Notes: a model not told the origin generated them from the sequence alone. A stretch of DNA of 10,010 nucleotides from an uncultured bacterium (GCA_902803265.1 CADCPD010000016.1:1-10010), one strand, 5' to 3'. Counted from the stretch's first letter, positions 1-7,074 are shown. Made by a program: numbers and translations.

Positions 1-136
1 CGCTTGCCTGTTTCAGAACATTATTCTTACACAGTCAAGGCTCCACCCTCTGCTCGCAATCCGCTTTGCTGCCAAAGAAATAGAACATAACAAAAATATA
101 AATTTTGTATATTATTTTTTTATAATGTATATTATT
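1..136. other. Non-coding left edge with a GC-richer patch
   Basis: No gene is supported here. Bases 1 to about 86 are close to half G+C, whereas the rest of the interval and the other spacers are almost pure A/T. Plus frame 1 is open from the window edge to a TAA at 88-90 (29 codons), but the translation resembles no family I know and is rich in Cys, Pro and Arg, so I do not call it a gene fragment. Short inverted repeats are visible, for example CTTTG/CAAAG around 64-77. It could be the end of a dispersed repeat, the edge of a gene outside the window, or a decayed sequence. Confidence 0.5.
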
Positions 137-138
137 TT
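106..138. repeat. Two copies of a 13-bp direct repeat, 20-bp period
   Basis: TGTATATTATTTT occurs at 106-118 and again at 126-138, separated by seven bases. The second copy overlaps the stop codon of the minus-strand adenine deaminase gene. It is pure low-complexity A/T apart from one G, so it may be slippage or chance rather than a functional site. Confidence 0.55.
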
Positions 139-1870
139 AAACATTAGCTGTTTCAACATCAAACATATCAACAAAGTTGAAAGTCTTTGACGAGAAAAGA
201 CCTTTGTCTGTCATTTTTAATTCAGGTATTACAGGTAATGCCAAAAATGCCATTGTCATGAACGGATCTTCCAAAACACAGCCTATTTCTTTTGCAGAAT
301 TAGTTAATTCAATTGATTTTTCCAAAATATATTCCATATTTTGATCAGACATCAAACCTGCAATAGGCAATGGTAATTTAGCCAAAACTTTGCCGTTTTG
401 TACTACAATCTTTCCACCTTGAGATCTTAAAAGTTCTTTTTGCGCAACATACATATCTTCATCGTTTGTCCCAACAATAATCATATTATGTGAATCGTGT
501 GCAACTGTTGAAGCTATGGCACCATTTTTAATACCAAAACCTTTTACAAAACCTTTTCCAATATTTCCTGAAGCTCTATGTCTTTCTACCACACATATTT
601 TTAATACATCGTTATCAACATCAGCTACAGCTAAGCCGTTTTCTGTTTTTACATCAACTATTACTTCGTTTGTAAGAAGTTGTTTTGGAATAACTTCAAT
701 AGCTCTTGCTTTGTTTCCTTTTGCTTCAATTTGGAAGCAGTCTTCTTCAAGCCAACCAACGTTCACGGAACCACGAGTTTTTGGCATTTGTAAATTATCC
801 AAAGATTCAAGCAATTTACCGTCTTGAGCAACAACTTTACCGCCCATAAATACCATTTTAGGTTTTGTAAAGTCTTTCATGCTTTCAAATACGTTAAAGT
901 CAGCTCTGTAACCAGGAGCGATTGCACCAAGGTCTTGAAGTTTAAAGTATTCTGCGATATTTAAACTTGCCATTTGAATTGCTTTTATAGGATTAACATT
1001 ATTTTCAACAGCTCTTTGAACCATACCATTGATATGAATCATTATATCTTCAGGGTGTCTGTCGTCTGTTACAAATAATATTTTACGGTCATTGTTGTGT
1101 TGTAAAATAGGCATTAAAGCATCCAAATCTCTTGCAGCAGAACCCTCACGAACCATTATGTACATGCCTTGTCTTAATTTATCAAGAGCTTGTTGAGGAT
1201 CAGTACATTCGTGATCTGAAGTTACGCCGCTTGCGATATATGCACAAAGTTCTTTTCCTCCGACTTGTGGAGCATGACCGTCAACACGTTTGTTATTTTG
1301 TAAAGCTAAATCAATTTTAGCCATAATGTTGGCATCTCTGTTAATAACACCAGGAACATTCATCATTTCAGCCAAGCCAAGAACCCAATCTTTATCCATC
1401 AATAATGATAAATCATATGAATTTAGTTCAAAACCAGATGTTTCAAATTCAGTTGCGGGAACACAAGACGGAAGCATTGTATAAACCCTTAAAGGAAGAT
1501 GTAAAGAAGCTTCTCTCATAAAACTGATACCGTGCAAGCCTAAAACATTGGCGATTTCATGCGGATCTGTAATAACTGTTGTTGTACCTGCAGGAACTAC
1601 AGCTTGAGCAAATCTGTGAGGTAACATCATTGTACTTTCTATATGTACGTGTCCATCAATAAACCCTGGTGTTAAATAAGCACCTTTTAAGTCTATTTCA
1701 ACTTCACCTTCATAGCCTTTTCCGACACCTGCAACTCTACCTGCAACTACTGCTACTTCAGCATCGTAAATTTCTTCTGTAAGTACGTTTACAAGCTGTG
1801 CATTTTTAATTACTAAATCTGCTTTTTTTTCACCTAAAGCTACTTCTATCAGTTTTTGTTTCTTTAACAT
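137..1870 (-). CDS. ade: Adenine deaminase
   Basis: Hydrolyses adenine to hypoxanthine and ammonia in cytoplasmic purine salvage. At 577 residues it matches the usual length of the family (B. subtilis and E. coli Ade). It is an amidohydrolase-superfamily protein with a small N-terminal beta domain (about 1-65), a metal-binding TIM barrel and a C-terminal Ade-specific domain. Visible metal and active-site motifs are HVH at 74-76, TDPHEIAN at 101-108, GLAE ending at E168, DGHAP at 197-201, SDHE at 218-221 and TDDRHP at 268-273. The C-terminal HDSHN motif near 460 is also typical. The ATG has a GAAAGGA ribosome binding site (1876-1882) five bases upstream. It lies 35 bases after yebC on the same strand with no visible promoter between them, so cotranscription is likely. 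Nothing appears truncated. Confidence 0.96.
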   Translation of the reverse strand: MLKKQKLIEVALGEKKADLVIKNAQLVNVLTEEIYDAEVAVVAGRVAGVGKGYEGEVEIDLKGAYLTPGFIDGHVHIESTMMLPHRFAQAVVPAGTTTVITDPHEIANVLGLHGISFMREASLHLPLRVYTMLPSCVPATEFETSGFELNSYDLSLLMDKDWVLGLAEMMNVPGVINRDANIMAKIDLALQNNKRVDGHAPQVGGKELCAYIASGVTSDHECTDPQQALDKLRQGMYIMVREGSAARDLDALMPILQHNNDRKILFVTDDRHPEDIMIHINGMVQRAVENNVNPIKAIQMASLNIAEYFKLQDLGAIAPGYRADFNVFESMKDFTKPKMVFMGGKVVAQDGKLLESLDNLQMPKTRGSVNVGWLEEDCFQIEAKGNKARAIEVIPKQLLTNEVIVDVKTENGLAVADVDNDVLKICVVERHRASGNIGKGFVKGFGIKNGAIASTVAHDSHNMIIVGTNDEDMYVAQKELLRSQGGKIVVQNGKVLAKLPLPIAGLMSDQNMEYILEKSIELTNSAKEIGCVLEDPFMTMAFLALPVIPELKMTDKGLFSSKTFNFVDMFDVETANV

Positions 1871-1905
1871 TATTTTCCTTTCGTAAGATTATTATTTTTA
1901 CAATA

Positions 1906-2655
1906 TTATATATCAAGTTGTTCCATTAATTCATCACTTATATCAAAGTTTGCATAAACATTTTGAACATCGTCATGTTCTTCCAATTTTTCTACTAAAA
2001 GCATAATGTGTTTAGCAACCGTAGGGTCAGTGATTTCAATTTCATTTTCAGGAATTCTTGTAAATTCTGCAGAAATGTGAGTATAACCTTCTTTTTCCAA
2101 TCCCTCAACAACAGTTTGAAAATCTGCAACAGATGTAATAATTTTGTTATCTTCTTCGTCTTCAACAAAATCTTCTGCACCAAGATTAATAGCGCTTTCA
2201 ACTATTGCATCCCAGTTATCTGATTTTTCAAAAGTTATTTGACCAACTTGTTTGAACATCCAGCCAACGCAACCTGTTTCACCAAGATTTCCGCTGAATT
2301 TTGTAAAATAACTTCTGATATCTCCGGCTGTTCTGTTTTTGTTATCTGTCATTGTTTCTACAACAACTGCAACACCACCATCTGCATATCCTTCATAAAT
2401 CAATTCTTGATAATTTTCGCCGCCTGATGAACCGGCACCTTTATCAATAGCTCTTTTAATATTATCTTTTGGAAGTCCTGCTGCTTTTGCTTTTTCAACA
2501 GCAGTTCTTAATCTAAAGTTCGCAGCTAAATCAGGTCCGCCTAATCTTGCTGCTACAATTATTTCTCTTGAAAATTTTTGAAAAGCAACTGCTCTTTGTG
2601 AATCTACGGCTGCTTTTTTACGTTTTATTGTTGCCCATTTTGAATGTCCGCTCAT
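1906..2655 (-). CDS. yebC: YebC/PmpR (TACO1) family protein
   Basis: A 249-residue member of the YebC family, the normal length. The start MSGHSKWATIKRKK is the family hallmark, and the adjoining segment through GLPKDNIKRAIDKG (about 60-73) is equally characteristic. The central GWMF motif and acidic C-terminal part are present. The family was long annotated as a DNA-binding transcriptional regulator (PmpR in Pseudomonas). Work on mitochondrial TACO1 and on bacterial YebC points instead, or also, to translation of proline-rich stretches at the ribosome. Which role applies here cannot be read from sequence. An AGGAGA site (2661-2666) sits five bases before the ATG, and an extended -10 promoter lies further upstream. 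It is first in a probable yebC-ade transcript, divergent from groESL. In many bacteria yebC is next to ruvC, which is not the case here. Confidence 0.96.
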   Translation of the reverse strand: MSGHSKWATIKRKKAAVDSQRAVAFQKFSREIIVAARLGGPDLAANFRLRTAVEKAKAAGLPKDNIKRAIDKGAGSSGGENYQELIYEGYADGGVAVVVETMTDNKNRTAGDIRSYFTKFSGNLGETGCVGWMFKQVGQITFEKSDNWDAIVESAINLGAEDFVEDEEDNKIITSVADFQTVVEGLEKEGYTHISAEFTRIPENEIEITDPTVAKHIMLLVEKLEEHDDVQNVYANFDISDELMEQLDI

Positions 2656-2687
2656 AAATTTCTCCTATAAATCTTTTCTTTTTCTAA

Positions 2688-2716
2688 ATTATAACAAAAA
2701 TATAATTAATTATTAA
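2688..2716 (-). promoter_or_regulatory. Promoter for yebC-ade
   Basis: On the minus strand a perfect TATAAT lies at 2693-2688, preceded by TG and one base (extended -10). A weak -35, TTAATA (4 of 6 to consensus), lies at 2716-2711 with a 17-base spacer. The predicted leader to the yebC ATG is roughly 25-30 bases and contains the AGGAGA site. The setting is very AT-rich, so the -35 is less certain than the -10. Confidence 0.6.
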
Positions 2717-2734
2717 TTTTTCATTAATATTTTA

Positions 2735-2763
2735 GTAACAATTAAATAATTAGGGTATATAAT
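2735..2763 (+). promoter_or_regulatory. Promoter for groES-groEL
   Basis: TATAAT at 2758-2763 with GTAACA (4 of 6 to TTGACA) at 2735-2740 and a 17-base spacer. The predicted start is near 2770, giving a leader of about 30 bases that ends in a perfect AGGAGG (2788-2793), eight bases before the ATG. I looked for the CIRCE operator (TTAGCACTC-N9-GAGTGCTAA) across 2656-2801 and found nothing like it, so HrcA control is not indicated. No alternative heat-shock sigma motif stands out. Confidence 0.7.
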
Positions 2764-2801
2764 AGTATATGTAAACAGAAAGTAAGTAGGAGGGAAAATA
2801 T

Positions 2802-3092
2802 ATGAAAATCAGACCTTTAGGTGACAAAATTGTTATTAAAGTAGTAGAAGATACAGAACAAACATCAGGCGGAATTTTTATTCCTGACAGTGCAAAAGAA
2901 AAACCTCAAAAAGGTGAAGTTATTGCAGTAGGCGAAGGAAGAACTCTCGATAGCGGTGAAAAAGAACCTATGGCTGTTAATGTTGGAGAAACTGTTTTAT
3001 ATGCTAAATATGCAGGAACAGATATTAAACTTGACGGTGAAATGTTAAAAATCTTATCAATTAAAGATGTTTTAGGTGTTTTAGAAGCGTAA
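2802..3092 (+). CDS. groES: Co-chaperonin GroES (Cpn10)
   Basis: Forms the heptameric lid that caps the GroEL ring in the cytoplasm and triggers release of substrate into the folding chamber. At 96 residues it is full length. The N-terminal KIRPLGDKIVIK strand, the mobile loop with SGGIFIPDSAKEKPQKG (about 22-38; the GroEL-contacting tripeptide is IFI) and the C-terminal VLGVLEA end are all standard. It has the strongest ribosome binding site in the window (AGGAGG, spacing eight). groEL follows after a 70-base spacer with no terminator, giving the classical groESL operon. Confidence 0.98.
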   Translation: MKIRPLGDKIVIKVVEDTEQTSGGIFIPDSAKEKPQKGEVIAVGEGRTLDSGEKEPMAVNVGETVLYAKYAGTDIKLDGEMLKILSIKDVLGVLEA

Positions 3093-3162
3093 ACTTAAAT
3101 TAATTAAACACTGAAAATAATATAAAATTTTAAATCGTAAATAATTAAGGAGAAAATAAATT

Positions 3163-4815
3163 ATGGCAAAGAAAATTGTTTTTCAAGAAGAAGCAAGAAA
3201 AGCTTTATTAAAAGGTATTGATGCAGTAGCAGATGCCGTTAAAGTTACATTAGGACCAAAAGGCCGTAACGTTATATTAGAAAAGAAATTTGGTGCACCT
3301 CAAATCGTTAACGACGGTGTTACTATCGCAAAAGAAATCGAATTAAAAGACGGTTTGGAAAATGCAGGTGCTCAATTATTAAAAGAAGTATCATCAAAAA
3401 CAAATGATGTTGCAGGTGATGGTACAACAACAGCATCAGTTTTAGCACAAGCAATCGTAAGAGAAGGATTGAGAAACTTAACAGCAGGTGCTAACCCAAT
3501 GAGCATTAAACGTGGTATTGACAAAGCTGTTGATATTTCAGTAGAAAAAATTAAATCAATGTCAAAGCCTGTAAACACAAAAGAAGAAATTGCACAAGTT
3601 GCAGCAATTTCTGCAGGTAATAATTCAGAAATCGGTGAATTAATTGCAGAAGCAATGGAAAAAGTTGGTAACGAAGGCGTTATCACAGTTGAAGAAAGCA
3701 AATCTTTCGGAACAAACTTAAAAGTTGTTGAAGGTATGCAATTTGATAAAGGTTATATTTCACCATACTTCGTAACAGATGCAGAAAGAATGGAAGCAGT
3801 ATTAGAAGATGCTTATGTATTCTGCTGCAACAAGAAAATCAATTTAATTCAAGATTTAGTTCCTCTACTAGAACAAGTTGCAAGAGACGGTAAATCATTA
3901 TTGTTAATTGCAGAAGATATCGAAGGTGAAGCTTTAGCAACATTAGTTGTAAACACTATGAGAAAAGTTATCAGAGCAGTTGCAGTTAAAGCTCCGGGAT
4001 TTGGCGACAGAAGAAAAGCTATGTTAGAAGATATAGCTATTCTAACAGGCGGTCAAATGTATACTGAAGAACTTGGTATCAAATTAGAAAACGTAACAAC
4101 ACAAATGTTAGGTTTAGCTAAACGTGTAACAGTAACAAAAGACGAAACAACAATTGTAGTTGGAGACGAAACAAAATCAGCAGTTAAGGAAAGAATTTCT
4201 TTAATCAAGAAACAAATCGAAGCTTCAGACAGCGACTACGATAAAGAAAAATTACAAGAACGTATGGCAAAACTTTCAGGCGGTGTTGCAGTAATCGAAG
4301 TTGGTGCAGCAAGTGAAGTTGAACTAAAAGAAAGAAAATTAAGAATTGAAGATGCTTTAAATGCAACAAGAGCTGCAAATGAAGAAGGTATCGTACCTGG
4401 CGGTGGAGTTGCTTTATTAAGAGTTCAACAAGAATTAGAAAGCAAAATGAATTCAACAGAATTTGATTCTGATGACGAAAAAATCGGTTACAGAATTTTA
4501 ACAGCAGCATTAGATATTCCTCTAAGATTAATCGCTTCAAACTCTGGTGCAAAAGCAGATGTAGTTGTTGAAATGGTTAAATCTGAAGAAGGCGCATTCG
4601 GATATGATGCATTATCAAATGTTTATACCGATATGTTTAAATCAGGTATCGTAGATCCTGCAAAAGTTACAAGAAGCGCATTAGTAAATGCTTCATCAGT
4701 AGCATCAATGTTATTGACAACAGAAGCTGCAGTTGTTGAAGTTCCTGAAGAAAAAGCTGCTGCTCCTGATATGTCAGCAATGGCTGGTATGGGTGGTATG
4801 GGCGGTATGATGTAA
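3163..4815 (+). CDS. groEL: Chaperonin GroEL (Cpn60)
   Basis: The 60-kDa chaperonin subunit, which forms two stacked heptameric rings that fold proteins in an ATP-driven cycle with GroES. The 550 residues compare with 548 in E. coli. ATP-site features are in place: VTLGPKGRN at 28-36, NDG with D51, AGDGTTTA at 84-91 (D86) and the catalytic aspartate D397 within EDALNATRA, each one position before its E. coli counterpart. The flexible tail ends in the typical Gly-Met repeats (MAGMGGMGGMM). The segment EKKFGAPQIVNDGVTIAKE resembles cyanobacterial-type GroEL more than the proteobacterial form, which supports a Melainabacteria-like host by inference. Ribosome binding site AAGGAGA (3147-3153) lies nine bases before the ATG. 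Transcription very likely stops at the hairpin at 4848-4886. Confidence 0.99.
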   Translation: MAKKIVFQEEARKALLKGIDAVADAVKVTLGPKGRNVILEKKFGAPQIVNDGVTIAKEIELKDGLENAGAQLLKEVSSKTNDVAGDGTTTASVLAQAIVREGLRNLTAGANPMSIKRGIDKAVDISVEKIKSMSKPVNTKEEIAQVAAISAGNNSEIGELIAEAMEKVGNEGVITVEESKSFGTNLKVVEGMQFDKGYISPYFVTDAERMEAVLEDAYVFCCNKKINLIQDLVPLLEQVARDGKSLLLIAEDIEGEALATLVVNTMRKVIRAVAVKAPGFGDRRKAMLEDIAILTGGQMYTEELGIKLENVTTQMLGLAKRVTVTKDETTIVVGDETKSAVKERISLIKKQIEASDSDYDKEKLQERMAKLSGGVAVIEVGAASEVELKERKLRIEDALNATRAANEEGIVPGGGVALLRVQQELESKMNSTEFDSDDEKIGYRILTAALDIPLRLIASNSGAKADVVVEMVKSEEGAFGYDALSNVYTDMFKSGIVDPAKVTRSALVNASSVASMLLTTEAAVVEVPEEKAAAPDMSAMAGMGGMGGMM

Positions 4816-4847
4816 TTTTAATTACATTAAATTGCTTACAAATTTTT

Positions 4848-4886
4848 ACAGGAACAGATTTAAAATCTGTTCCTGTTTTATTTTTT
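4848..4886 (+). terminator. Strong intrinsic terminator after groEL
   Basis: A perfect 12-bp stem, ACAGGAACAGAT (4848-4859) with ATCTGTTCCTGT (4865-4876), closes a five-base loop TTAAA, and one more T-A pair is possible inside. It is followed by a T-rich run to 4886 with a single A interruption. It lies 32 bases beyond the groEL stop, so it should end the groESL transcript. The inverted repeat is long and contains more G/C than the surrounding spacers. Confidence 0.9.
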
Positions 4887-4889
4887 GTA

Positions 4890-4895
4890 TATAAT
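4890..4895 (+). promoter_or_regulatory. Candidate -10 for the MFS transporter gene
   Basis: A perfect TATAAT lies 30 bases before the transporter ATG, directly after the groEL terminator. The -35 region would fall inside the right arm of the terminator hairpin and has no good match to TTGACA, so the call rests on the -10 and on the need for a new start after a strong terminator. Confidence 0.4.
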
Positions 4896-4925
4896 ATTTT
4901 CATACAAATTTTAGAAAGGATTTAT

Positions 4926-6281
4926 ATGAAATATTTTTGGTTATATGTTGTTGCGGTTATTGCATCTTTAGGCGGATTATTATCGGGTTATGATACAGGT
5001 GTTATTTCAGGAGCATTATTGTTTATTAATGAGTCTTGGAATTTAACCGACTCATTGCAAGGAATTTTGGTAAGTTCAGTTTTAATAGGTGCTGTAATCG
5101 GTGCTGCAACTAACGGAGTTTTGGCTGATATTTTCGGGCGTAAAAAAATAATTATGGCAACTGCTGTTATTTTTGTTTTGGGTTCAGTTATGTGCGCTTT
5201 TGCTCCAAATATAATATTTTTAATTCTATCAAGAATGTTTGTAGGCTTAGCAGTAGGTATAGTTAATTTTATAGTTCCGCTTTATATTTCTGAAATTTCT
5301 CCAAAACATTTAAGAGGTACTTTAGTTTCTCTTTATCAGTGGGCAATTACTGCAGGTATTTTATTCTCATATTTTATAAATGTTGCATTTTCTCACTCTT
5401 ACTACAACTGGAGATGGATGTTATTTGCAGGTGTAATACCTGGTTTAGTTTTATTTACAGGTATGCTTTTTATGAAAGATACTCCGCGCTGGTTGATAAG
5501 TAAAAACAGAATTGAAGAAGCTAAACAAGCCTTATTAAAAATAGATTCAAATTCAGATGTGGATAAAGAAATTGAAGAAGTAAGACAAACTTTATCTGAT
5601 ACTAACGAAAATAATAAATTTGTTTTCAAAAAATGGATGATAATGCCTTTTGTCGTAGGTATCGGTATGATGTTTACCCAAATTTGTACCGGCATTAATA
5701 CTATTATTTATTATGCACCGACGATTTTTAAATCAGCAGGTTTTGACAGTAATATTACAGCAATATATGCTACAGCAGGAATTGGTGTCGCAAACTTTTT
5801 AATGACTGTCGTTGCTATTTATTTTACGGACAGAATCGGAAGAAAACCGTTAATATATATTGGTTTAACCGGTATTATGATTAGTTTATTCGCGCTTGCG
5901 GCATCTTTTGGCTTTGCTGATATGATTGGCGAAAGTGCAAAATGGATTTCTGTATCATGTCTTGTTACTTACATAATAGCCTTTGCAATGAGTTTAGGAC
6001 CGGTTGCGTTTATTCTTGTTTCGGAAGTTTTTCCTTTAAGTATTCGCGGATTTTCAATGAGCATCTGTGTATTATCAAATTTTGCTTTTAACTTTTTGGT
6101 AGTTGCAAGTTTTCCAGTTTTACTTAACAGAATAGGCGGAGCTTGGACATTTTCAATTTTCGGAATAGTTTCTGTTTTATGTATTGTTTTTGTATATTTC
6201 TTTGTTCCAGAAACAAAAGGTATTTCTTTGGAACAAATTGAATATAACTGGAAGCATTATATCAAACCTCGTAAGTTTTAA
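4926..6281 (+). CDS. Sugar-porter family MFS transporter
   Basis: A 451-residue, twelve-helix inner-membrane transporter of the sugar porter family (XylE, GalP, AraE, IolT, GLUT relatives), probably a proton symporter for a sugar or polyol. Diagnostic motifs in order: GGLLSGYDTGVISGA (16-30), DIFGRKK (68-74), RMFVGLAVG (103-111), PLYISEISPKHLRG (118-131), Q138 in helix 5, TPRWLI (186-191), QICTGINTIIYYAP (252-265), DRIGRKP (302-308), and PETKG (428-432). Two substrate-site positions differ from XylE: the second Gln of the QQ pair in helix 7 is Ile253, and the helix-10 Trp of GPxxW is Phe362 (GPVAF). The substrate is therefore not assignable. Ribosome binding site AAAGGA is five bases before the ATG. 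It appears to be a single-gene unit, as no sugar-catabolism gene is adjacent. Confidence 0.93.
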   Translation: MKYFWLYVVAVIASLGGLLSGYDTGVISGALLFINESWNLTDSLQGILVSSVLIGAVIGAATNGVLADIFGRKKIIMATAVIFVLGSVMCAFAPNIIFLILSRMFVGLAVGIVNFIVPLYISEISPKHLRGTLVSLYQWAITAGILFSYFINVAFSHSYYNWRWMLFAGVIPGLVLFTGMLFMKDTPRWLISKNRIEEAKQALLKIDSNSDVDKEIEEVRQTLSDTNENNKFVFKKWMIMPFVVGIGMMFTQICTGINTIIYYAPTIFKSAGFDSNITAIYATAGIGVANFLMTVVAIYFTDRIGRKPLIYIGLTGIMISLFALAASFGFADMIGESAKWISVSCLVTYIIAFAMSLGPVAFILVSEVFPLSIRGFSMSICVLSNFAFNFLVVASFPVLLNRIGGAWTFSIFGIVSVLCIVFVYFFVPETKGISLEQIEYNWKHYIKPRKF

Positions 6282-6337
6282 TTATTATTTTCATAAAAAG
6301 AATAGACTAAATTGTTGATTAAAATTTAAAATTTTGG

Positions 6338-6346
6338 TGTTAAAAT
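6338..6346 (+). promoter_or_regulatory. Extended -10, possible leaderless start for the PilZ gene
   Basis: TGTTAAAAT at 6338-6346 fits an extended -10 (TG, one base, TAAAAT with 5 of 6 matches). Transcription would begin about seven bases downstream, at or next to the ATG at 6353. No Shine-Dalgarno-like sequence precedes that ATG (the bases are TTATCTC). A possible -35, TTGATT at 6315-6320, is 20 bases away, which is long. Confidence 0.5.
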
Positions 6347-6352
6347 TATCTC

Positions 6353-7012
6353 ATGTCAGACATTTATCAAGAGTATGAATATTTCAAAAAGTTTGAAATT
6401 GTTTATAGAAAAGATGATAATGAACTTTGTAAAATCAGAGGAAAAGTTCATTCAATAGATTCTGATTCTATAACTGTCATTTCAAGCATAGAAAAACATA
6501 AAGCCATAGAGCTGCCTGCAGGAATGGCTGTAAAAGTTTATGTTTACACAGATAACGGTATATACTATGCTGATTCAAAAATTTTATCAAATGTCAAAGA
6601 TGAAAAATATATTTTATATAAAATTTCATATCCTATTAACAATAAACATTCTCAACGCAGAGAATATTTCAGAGCAAACCTAAATATACCATTGAAAATT
6701 ACATTGGTTAGAAGCTTATTAAACGGAAATCTTAAAACTTTTGAAACAACATCTAAAGATATTTGCGGAAATGGCGTATCTTTTGTAATTGAAGAAGAAC
6801 TAAAAGATTATGAAAATATTATTGTATCAATGGTATTTCCTGAAAAAACCATTGAAACCTCTGCAAAAATTGTTTATACAAAAACAAGAGAAGTAAGAGG
6901 AATGACATATCATACTTTTGCTATGAAATTTACAAATATAGATACAAAAGATACTGATTTTATAGTAAAAAAATGCTTCCTACATCAACTTAAATTAAAA
7001 AATATGGAATAA
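6353..7012 (+). CDS. PilZ domain protein with YcgR-like N-terminal domain
   Basis: A 219-residue soluble protein with no signal peptide or membrane segment. Residues about 10-95 form a beta-rich module like the N-terminal domain of YcgR-type flagellar brake proteins. The PilZ domain follows at about 100-215. Its first c-di-GMP motif is RREYFR, with the RxxxR arginines at 103 and 107. The second motif, usually [D/N]xSxxG, is D136-I-C-G-N-G141, so the usual serine is cysteine 138. The closing HTFAMKF strand is also typical. By family knowledge it would bind c-di-GMP and change motility, surface or secretion behaviour through a protein partner. No flagellar or pilus genes are in the window to say which. 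Its start has no ribosome binding site and may be leaderless. It is followed by a small unknown gene. Confidence 0.85.
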   Translation: MSDIYQEYEYFKKFEIVYRKDDNELCKIRGKVHSIDSDSITVISSIEKHKAIELPAGMAVKVYVYTDNGIYYADSKILSNVKDEKYILYKISYPINNKHSQRREYFRANLNIPLKITLVRSLLNGNLKTFETTSKDICGNGVSFVIEEELKDYENIIVSMVFPEKTIETSAKIVYTKTREVRGMTYHTFAMKFTNIDTKDTDFIVKKCFLHQLKLKNME

Positions 7013-7035
7013 ATTTTTGACTTTCATAAAAATAT

Positions 7036-7051
7036 CACTAATATATTAGTG
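7036..7051. promoter_or_regulatory. Perfect 16-bp palindrome, candidate operator
   Basis: CACTAATATATTAGTG is a perfect inverted repeat of two 8-base arms with no spacer, centred 31 bases before the ATG of the 80-residue protein gene. A weak -10-like TAACAT follows at 7056-7061, so the palindrome would cover the upstream half of that promoter. No T-run follows, so it is not a terminator. The shape is typical of a site for a dimeric regulator, but no matching regulator is recognised here. Confidence 0.45.
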
Positions 7052-7074
7052 TAGTTAACATATGAGTTGATATT

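Noticed and set aside
91..107. CAAAA/TTTTG hairpin considered as a terminator for ade
   Set aside because: The stem is only five pairs, nearly all A-T, and lacks a clean T-run on the minus strand beyond it. It could form by chance in this composition.
516..827. 103-codon open frame on the plus strand inside the adenine deaminase gene
   Set aside because: It is antisense to a full-length, well-conserved gene, has low-complexity translation rich in Thr, Ser and Phe, and has no ribosome binding site.
3093..3162. Search for an internal promoter or attenuator between groES and groEL
   Set aside because: There is a TATAAA-like stretch but no matching -35 and no hairpin. The two genes behave as a simple operon.
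3372..3701. 109-codon minus-strand open frame within groEL
   Set aside because: It mirrors the groEL coding frame. The translation resembles no family and there is no start signal.
4205..4552. 115-codon minus-strand open frame within groEL
   Set aside because: Its Leu/His-rich translation is the typical shadow of Glu/Lys-rich coding sequence.
4667..4903. 78-codon minus-strand open frame spanning the groEL end and terminator
   Set aside because: It reads through the terminator palindrome and the groEL Gly-Met tail in reverse, so it is not a gene.
7013..7033. ATTTTT/AAAAAT inverted repeat after the PilZ gene considered as a terminator
   Set aside because: It has only six A-T pairs with a nine-base loop and no T-run after it, so it is not distinguishable from background.
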